Shown: piece after piece, positions 5,722 to 9,206 of the stretch
How the letters are laid out: each line of letters begins with the position of its first letter
How positions within the stretch are numbered: position 1 is the stretch's first letter
Assembly (NCBI GenBank): GCA_902803745.1
Contig: CADCRB010000173.1
Coordinates: forward strand, 1 to 9,206
Direction of reading: 5' to 3'
DNA length: 9,206 nt
From: an uncultured Lachnospiraceae bacterium
Lineage (GTDB): Bacteria; Bacillota; Clostridia; Lachnospirales; Lachnospiraceae
Made by a program: the position numbers and the translations under genes
Notes under the pieces: model-generated
Told to the model about the DNA's origin: nothing
Seen by the model: only the letters and a program-made list of their open reading frames with translations
Database searches by the model: none

Positions 5722-7533
5722 ATGAAAATAGAACAGGATCATATCAGGAATTTTTGTATTATAGCTCATATAGATCATGGAAAGTCCACGCTTGCAGACA
5801 GGATACTGGAAAAAACCGGGCTTCTGACAGAACGGGAGATGCAGGATCAGGTTCTTGACAATATGGATCTTGAACGCGAAAGAGGCATCACCATTAAATC
5901 CCAGGCTGTACGTACAGTATATACTGCAAAAAACGGTGAGGAATACGTTTTTAATCTTATAGATACTCCGGGACATGTGGACTTCAATTATGAGGTATCA
6001 AGATCTCTGGCCGCCTGTGACGGTGCCGTGCTCGTGGTCGATGCCTCACAGGGTGTCGAGGCTCAGACACTTGCCAATGTTTATCTGGCTCTGGATCATG
6101 ATCTGGATGTCTTTCCTGTATTAAACAAAATAGATCTTGCTTCTTCTGATCCGGACAGGGTCGCTGAAGAGATAGAGGATGTGATCGGCATCGAGGCTCT
6201 CGATGCCCCTAGAATATCAGCAAAAGCAGGTATAGGAATTGAAGATGTGCTTGAAAGCATAGTACTAAAGATCCCTGCTCCCACCGGCTCTCCGGATAAA
6301 CCCCTGAAATGTCTTATTTTTGATTCGCTATATGATCCTTATAAGGGTGTCATCGTTTTTATCCGTATTTTTGATGGTGTTATCCGTCCGGGTGAAAGGA
6401 TACGGTTTATGGCGAACGGAATGGAAGAAGAGGTAGCCGAAGCCGGATATTTCGGGGCAGGCAGGTTCATTCCCTGCGATGAGCTTTCTGCCGGTATGGT
6501 GGGATATTTCACGGCCACTATCAAAGATGTAAGAGAAGCAAGGGTCGGAGATACTGTGACTTCCGCAATAACCCCTTGTCCTGAGGCCCTGCCCGGATAT
6601 AAAAAGGTCAATCCAATGGTATACTGCGGGGTTTATCCCGCAGATACAAGGGATTATCCTAATCTCCGGGATGCGCTTGAAAAGCTTCAGCTGAATGACG
6701 CATCACTGACGTTTGAGCCCGAGACTTCTCTTGCGCGTGGATTCGGTTTCAGATGCGGATTTCTCGGTCTTTTACATCTCGATATCATTACGGAGAGACT
6801 TGAACGCGAATATGATCTTGATCTTGTGACTACCGCTCCCGGAGTAGTATACCGGGTATATAAAACTGACGGGGCGATGATAGAGCTCACCAATCCTTCC
6901 AATCTTCCGGAACCGTCAGAGATAGACTATATGGAAGAACCTGTGGTGTCCGCGGAGATCATGGTATCAACAGAATATCTTGGCGCTATTATAGGACTAT
7001 GCCAGGAAAGACGCGGTATACAGACCGGAATGGAGTATCTGGAGGAGACCAGAGTTTTATTAAAATATGATCTGCCATTAAATGAGATCATTTATGATTT
7101 CTTTGATGCATTAAAGTCAAGATCAAGAGGATATGCAAGCTTTGATTATGAGCTGAAAGGTTATGTAAGATCGGAGCTGGTAAAGCTTGATATATTGATA
7201 AACAAGGAATACGTGGATGCCCTTTCCTTTATAGTATTCAAGGACTCGGCCTATGCCAGAGGCTCCAGGATGTGTGAGAAGTTAAAGGGCGAGATACCGA
7301 GACATCTTTTTGAAATTCCTATACAGGCTGCTGTAGGCGGCAAGATAATAGCACGCGAAACAGTAAAGGCAGTGCGCAAAGATGTTCTTGCCAAGTGTTA
7401 TGGCGGAGATATATCAAGAAAGAAAAAACTGCTGGAAAAGCAGAAAGAGGGTAAGAAAAAGATGCGCCAGATCGGATCTGTAGAAGTTCCCAAGGAAGCC
7501 TTTCTTTCAGTGCTTAAGCTTGATGATGAGTGA
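5722..7533 (+). CDS. lepA: Elongation factor 4 (LepA), ribosomal back-translocase GTPase
   Basis: This 603-residue translational GTPase is close to the E. coli length of 599. LepA acts on the ribosome, where it has been linked to back-translocation and, in later work, to initiation and 30S assembly. GTPase motifs are all present: AHIDHGKST (residues 15-23), switch I ERERGITIK (51-59), DTPGHVDF (81-88, with catalytic His85) and NKID (135-138). The domain with GFGFRCGFLGLLHLDI at about 340-355 is characteristic of the EF-G/LepA group. The LepA-specific C-terminal domain is seen in YGGDISRKKKLLEKQKEGKK starting at residue 560, which separates it from EF-G, TypA and TetM. AAGGGA at 5712-5717 sits 4 nt before the ATG and supports this start. 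hemW follows after 61 bp with no terminator between, so the two are probably cotranscribed, an arrangement common in Firmicutes. Confidence 0.98.
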   Translation: MKIEQDHIRNFCIIAHIDHGKSTLADRILEKTGLLTEREMQDQVLDNMDLERERGITIKSQAVRTVYTAKNGEEYVFNLIDTPGHVDFNYEVSRSLAACDGAVLVVDASQGVEAQTLANVYLALDHDLDVFPVLNKIDLASSDPDRVAEEIEDVIGIEALDAPRISAKAGIGIEDVLESIVLKIPAPTGSPDKPLKCLIFDSLYDPYKGVIVFIRIFDGVIRPGERIRFMANGMEEEVAEAGYFGAGRFIPCDELSAGMVGYFTATIKDVREARVGDTVTSAITPCPEALPGYKKVNPMVYCGVYPADTRDYPNLRDALEKLQLNDASLTFEPETSLARGFGFRCGFLGLLHLDIITERLEREYDLDLVTTAPGVVYRVYKTDGAMIELTNPSNLPEPSEIDYMEEPVVSAEIMVSTEYLGAIIGLCQERRGIQTGMEYLEETRVLLKYDLPLNEIIYDFFDALKSRSRGYASFDYELKGYVRSELVKLDILINKEYVDALSFIVFKDSAYARGSRMCEKLKGEIPRHLFEIPIQAAVGGKIIARETVKAVRKDVLAKCYGGDISRKKKLLEKQKEGKKKMRQIGSVEVPKEAFLSVLKLDDE

Positions 7534-7553
7534 TCCTGCCGGAATATGCGGCA

Positions 7554-7567
7554 CATCTTATGAGATG
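7554..7567 (+). other. Small hairpin between lepA and hemW
   Basis: CATCT (7554-7558) pairs with AGATG (7563-7567) around a TATG loop, and GG at 7550-7551 can add two pairs with CC at 7568-7569 across a 2-nt bulge. No T run follows, so it is not a terminator. It may slightly affect message stability or be chance. Confidence 0.3.
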
Positions 7568-7594
7568 CCTGCCTGTAATGAAAGGTGACTGCTG

Positions 7595-8779
7595 ATGGAA
7601 GGTAAGGACATAAGCATCTATATCCATATTCCTTTTTGTGTGAGAAAATGCAATTATTGTGATTTCAATTCACTTGTCCCTCCTTCAGAGGATACAGTTT
7701 TCTTTTATACAGATGCATTGATCAGAGAGATCAAGTCAAGAGGGGAACTGCTTTCCGACAGACATCTTGTTTCTGTATACATCGGCGGCGGCACTCCAAG
7801 CTTCATTCCATCCTCCTGCATAGGACGGATCCTTGATCTTATTTCATCATATATTACGATAGATGATGATACAGAGATCACCCTTGAGTCCAATCCGGGA
7901 ACACTTAATGAAATGAAGATAAAGGATTACGTATCCTTCGGAATAAACAGAGTAAGTCTGGGACTGCAATCAGCTGTTGAAGAAGAGCTTAAAATTCTCG
8001 GAAGGATACACAGCTTTGAGGATTTCAAGGAAAATTATGACAAACTGTACTGGGGAGGGATCGACAATATCAATGTAGATATCATGACATCGATCCCGCT
8101 TCAAACTCCGGAATCACTTATCAAAACCCTTGATGAGGTAATAAAGCTGGAGCCCAAGCACATTTCCGCCTATTCTCTTATCATCGAGCAAAACACCCCA
8201 TTTTATGATAAACTCAGATACGGACTTCTACCTCTTCCCTCCGAAGAGGAATCGTATTATATATATAAACTTTCGCAGGAATATCTTGTTTCCAGAAACT
8301 ATGCAAGATATGAGATCTCAAATTATTCTCTGGAACCCGGATGCAGCAAAAATACAGGCGGCAAAGATTACAGATGTGTTCATAATCCTCGTTACTGGGA
8401 CAGAGGAGATTATCTTGGCTTTGGAGTATCTGCAGCATCTCTTATGGGAGATCACAGATTTACCAATACAGCCGATCTTAACGAATACGCGTCCGATCCG
8501 GGTCAGATCCTTTCAGAGGATCTGATGCTCGGACAGAAGGATGCCATGGCTGAGTTTATGTTTTTAGGACTTAGAAAAACCGAAGGAATACGGTGTGCTG
8601 ACTTTAAGGAATGCTTTGATGTCGATATAGATAAGGTATATGGCAGGGTAATGAGGTATCAGATTGACAGAGGCTTTGCCCGCACAGATGGAAAAGATGA
8701 AGAGAAAAGATTCTGTCTCACAGATACAGGACTGGATTATTCCAACATTGTTATGAGCGAGTATCTGCTTGACCCATGA
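7595..8779 (+). CDS. hemW: Radical SAM heme chaperone HemW
   Basis: This 394-residue protein is slightly longer than typical HemW (about 380). HemW binds heme and a [4Fe-4S] cluster with S-adenosylmethionine, and delivers heme to target proteins. The cluster motif is C15-xxx-C19-xx-C22 within IHIPFCVRKCNYCDF. Phe24 stands where true HemN coproporphyrinogen dehydrogenases have a fourth Cys, which supports HemW. Further SAM-domain motifs are IGGGTPS (63-69), ESNPGT (98-103) and RVSLGLQS (119-126). The heme-linked HNPRYW (263-268) matches the family HNxxYW, followed by YLGFGVSAAS. Two departures stand out: SIPLQT (167-172) where most members have GLPGQT, and a few extra residues (SKNTGGKD, 251-258) just before the HNxxYW motif. 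AAAGGTGA at 7581-7588, 6 nt before the ATG, fixes the start. Old annotations often call this protein oxygen-independent coproporphyrinogen III oxidase. Confidence 0.95.
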   Translation: MEGKDISIYIHIPFCVRKCNYCDFNSLVPPSEDTVFFYTDALIREIKSRGELLSDRHLVSVYIGGGTPSFIPSSCIGRILDLISSYITIDDDTEITLESNPGTLNEMKIKDYVSFGINRVSLGLQSAVEEELKILGRIHSFEDFKENYDKLYWGGIDNINVDIMTSIPLQTPESLIKTLDEVIKLEPKHISAYSLIIEQNTPFYDKLRYGLLPLPSEEESYYIYKLSQEYLVSRNYARYEISNYSLEPGCSKNTGGKDYRCVHNPRYWDRGDYLGFGVSAASLMGDHRFTNTADLNEYASDPGQILSEDLMLGQKDAMAEFMFLGLRKTEGIRCADFKECFDVDIDKVYGRVMRYQIDRGFARTDGKDEEKRFCLTDTGLDYSNIVMSEYLLDP

Positions 8780-8797
8780 TTGATAAAATATTACAAT
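8769..8797 (+). promoter_or_regulatory. Sigma-A promoter overlapping the hemW stop codon
   Basis: TTGACC (8769-8774) and TACAAT (8792-8797) each match the consensus at five of six bases and are exactly 17 bp apart. The -35 box is inside the last codons of hemW and the spacer contains its TGA. Transcription would begin near 8804, leaving a leader of about 27 nt before the ATG at 8831, so the next gene can be expressed separately from lepA-hemW. There is no terminator after hemW, so read-through is also possible. Confidence 0.6.
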
Positions 8798-8819
8798 TAG
8801 AAGGGTTTACTGTTTTGAT

Positions 8820-8825
8820 AAGGAG
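8820..8825 (+). promoter_or_regulatory. Ribosome binding site of the last gene
   Basis: AAGGAG is placed 5 nt before the ATG at 8831 and is the main evidence for that start, since the gene has no family match to confirm it. Confidence 0.8.
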
Positions 8826-8830
8826 ACTGC

Positions 8831-9206
8831 ATGAGGATAGGCTTTAAGTATTATCAGGATGAGGACAGAATGGTTCTGGATCCGTCCGTTACAAATGTTC
8901 TTCCAGGCGGTACTACCTTTTCTCCCTTTGTCGGAAATATTGAGATGGGAGCAAAGGTTCATACAGAAGATTGTGAGAGAGCGATTTCATTCTTTACTTC
9001 AGTTTTTGATTTTTCACACAGAAACTACACATATCTGAGGATCCTCGATAAAACCGGCAATTTCTCCTGGTTTCAGGTAGGCGTGTCTGACAGAAGCGGA
9101 GACGGAGGTCTCATTGGTTCTTTACGTTTGTTATCAGATGCCGATGTGGAAGATTCTGATTCTGAAAGGCTTAAATTCTTTAACTCGCTGAACGTTTTTC
9201 TTGATG
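8831..9206 (+). CDS. Probable signalling protein with PAS-like N-terminus, 3' end missing
   Basis: An open frame runs from ATG 8831 to the window end, showing 125 residues without a stop. It begins MRIGFKYYQDEDRMVLDPSV and has no signal peptide or membrane segment. Residues about 47-103 have the feel of the C-terminal half of a PAS domain: an acidic helix (TEDCERAISFF), the strand YTYLRILDKTGN, then WFQVGVS and GLIGSLRLLSDAD, which resemble the usual pattern where an aromatic-rich strand is followed by a G-hhG-hhhDID strand. This is inference from pattern, not a firm family match. In Lachnospiraceae such N-termini often precede GGDEF, EAL or kinase domains, but none is visible here. The frame is supported by a good ribosome binding site, a plausible promoter, and codon use like that of its neighbours. 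Confidence 0.75.
   Translation, partial: MRIGFKYYQDEDRMVLDPSVTNVLPGGTTFSPFVGNIEMGAKVHTEDCERAISFFTSVFDFSHRNYTYLRILDKTGNFSWFQVGVSDRSGDGGLIGSLRLLSDADVEDSDSERLKFFNSLNVFLD

Noticed and set aside
8256..8270. TATATATATAA tract as a promoter element
   Set aside because: It encodes the YYIYK part of HemW and has no correctly spaced -35 box; it is explained by codon choice.
8205..8525. 106-residue open frame on the + strand inside hemW
   Set aside because: It overlaps the clear HemW frame, including the HNxxYW motif region, in another frame and resembles no protein family.
7595..8779. Oxygen-independent coproporphyrinogen III oxidase (HemN) as product
   Set aside because: The fourth cysteine of the HemN CxxxCxxCxC motif is Phe24 here, the HNxxYW heme motif is present, and the protein is much shorter than HemN (about 455 residues).
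8776..8847. 23-codon frame starting in the ATGA overlap with the hemW stop
   Set aside because: It has no ribosome binding site, overlaps the well-supported start at 8831 in another frame, and its peptide has no attenuator-like codon run.
1..9206. CRISPR array, tRNA or rRNA gene, insertion sequence or prophage genes
   Set aside because: No regularly spaced repeats, cloverleaf-like segments, transposase or integrase motifs or terminal inverted repeats were seen on either strand by eye.

Overview
The window looks like a moderately AT-rich chromosome segment from a Clostridia bacterium, most likely Lachnospiraceae. The main grounds are a DUF4317 protein (a family I know essentially from Clostridia), Firmicute-style Shine-Dalgarno sequences (AGAGGAG, AAGGGA, AAAGGTGA, AAGGAG), consensus sigma-A promoter spacing, and the order rpsT - lepA - hemW. 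Spore-forming Clostridia usually carry gpr and spoIIP between rpsT and lepA. Here the two genes are only 140 bp apart, which fits a lineage that no longer sporulates, such as the Butyrivibrio/Pseudobutyrivibrio group. That genus-level placement is inference. All real genes are on the + strand. I see no tRNA, rRNA, CRISPR array, insertion sequence or prophage gene.

Positions 1-5194 form a tightly packed three-gene unit. It contains the 3' part of a DUF4317 gene (its start lies before the window), an unrecognised 81-residue acidic protein, and a 1271-residue hybrid sensor histidine kinase. The two gaps between the genes are 2 bp each, and neither downstream gene has a convincing ribosome binding site, so translation is probably coupled. 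The kinase reads, in order: six membrane segments, PAS, a degenerate GGDEF-like domain, GAF, HisKA, HATPase, receiver, Hpt, and a duplicated helical tail. It therefore holds a full His-Asp-His phosphorelay in one chain, but the window contains no separate output regulator.

Positions 5195-8779 are housekeeping. A textbook sigma-A promoter (TTGACA, 17 bp, TATAAT) and an 85-nt leader that can fold precede rpsT (ribosomal protein S20). The rpsT-lepA gap holds a strong intrinsic terminator flanked by two further hairpins and a weaker promoter candidate. lepA (elongation factor 4) and hemW (radical SAM heme chaperone) follow, 61 bp apart, with no terminator visible between them.

Positions 8780-9206 start a new unit. 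A good promoter overlaps the hemW stop codon and leads to a gene that runs off the window end. Its visible 125 residues end in a stretch that resembles a PAS domain, so it may be another signalling protein. Many Clostridia have hrcA-grpE-dnaK at this place. The most unusual parts of the window are the DUF4317 / small protein / kinase unit, the degenerate GGDEF domain inside the kinase, and the structured DNA around rpsT. I did not find a clear new defence or mobile system.
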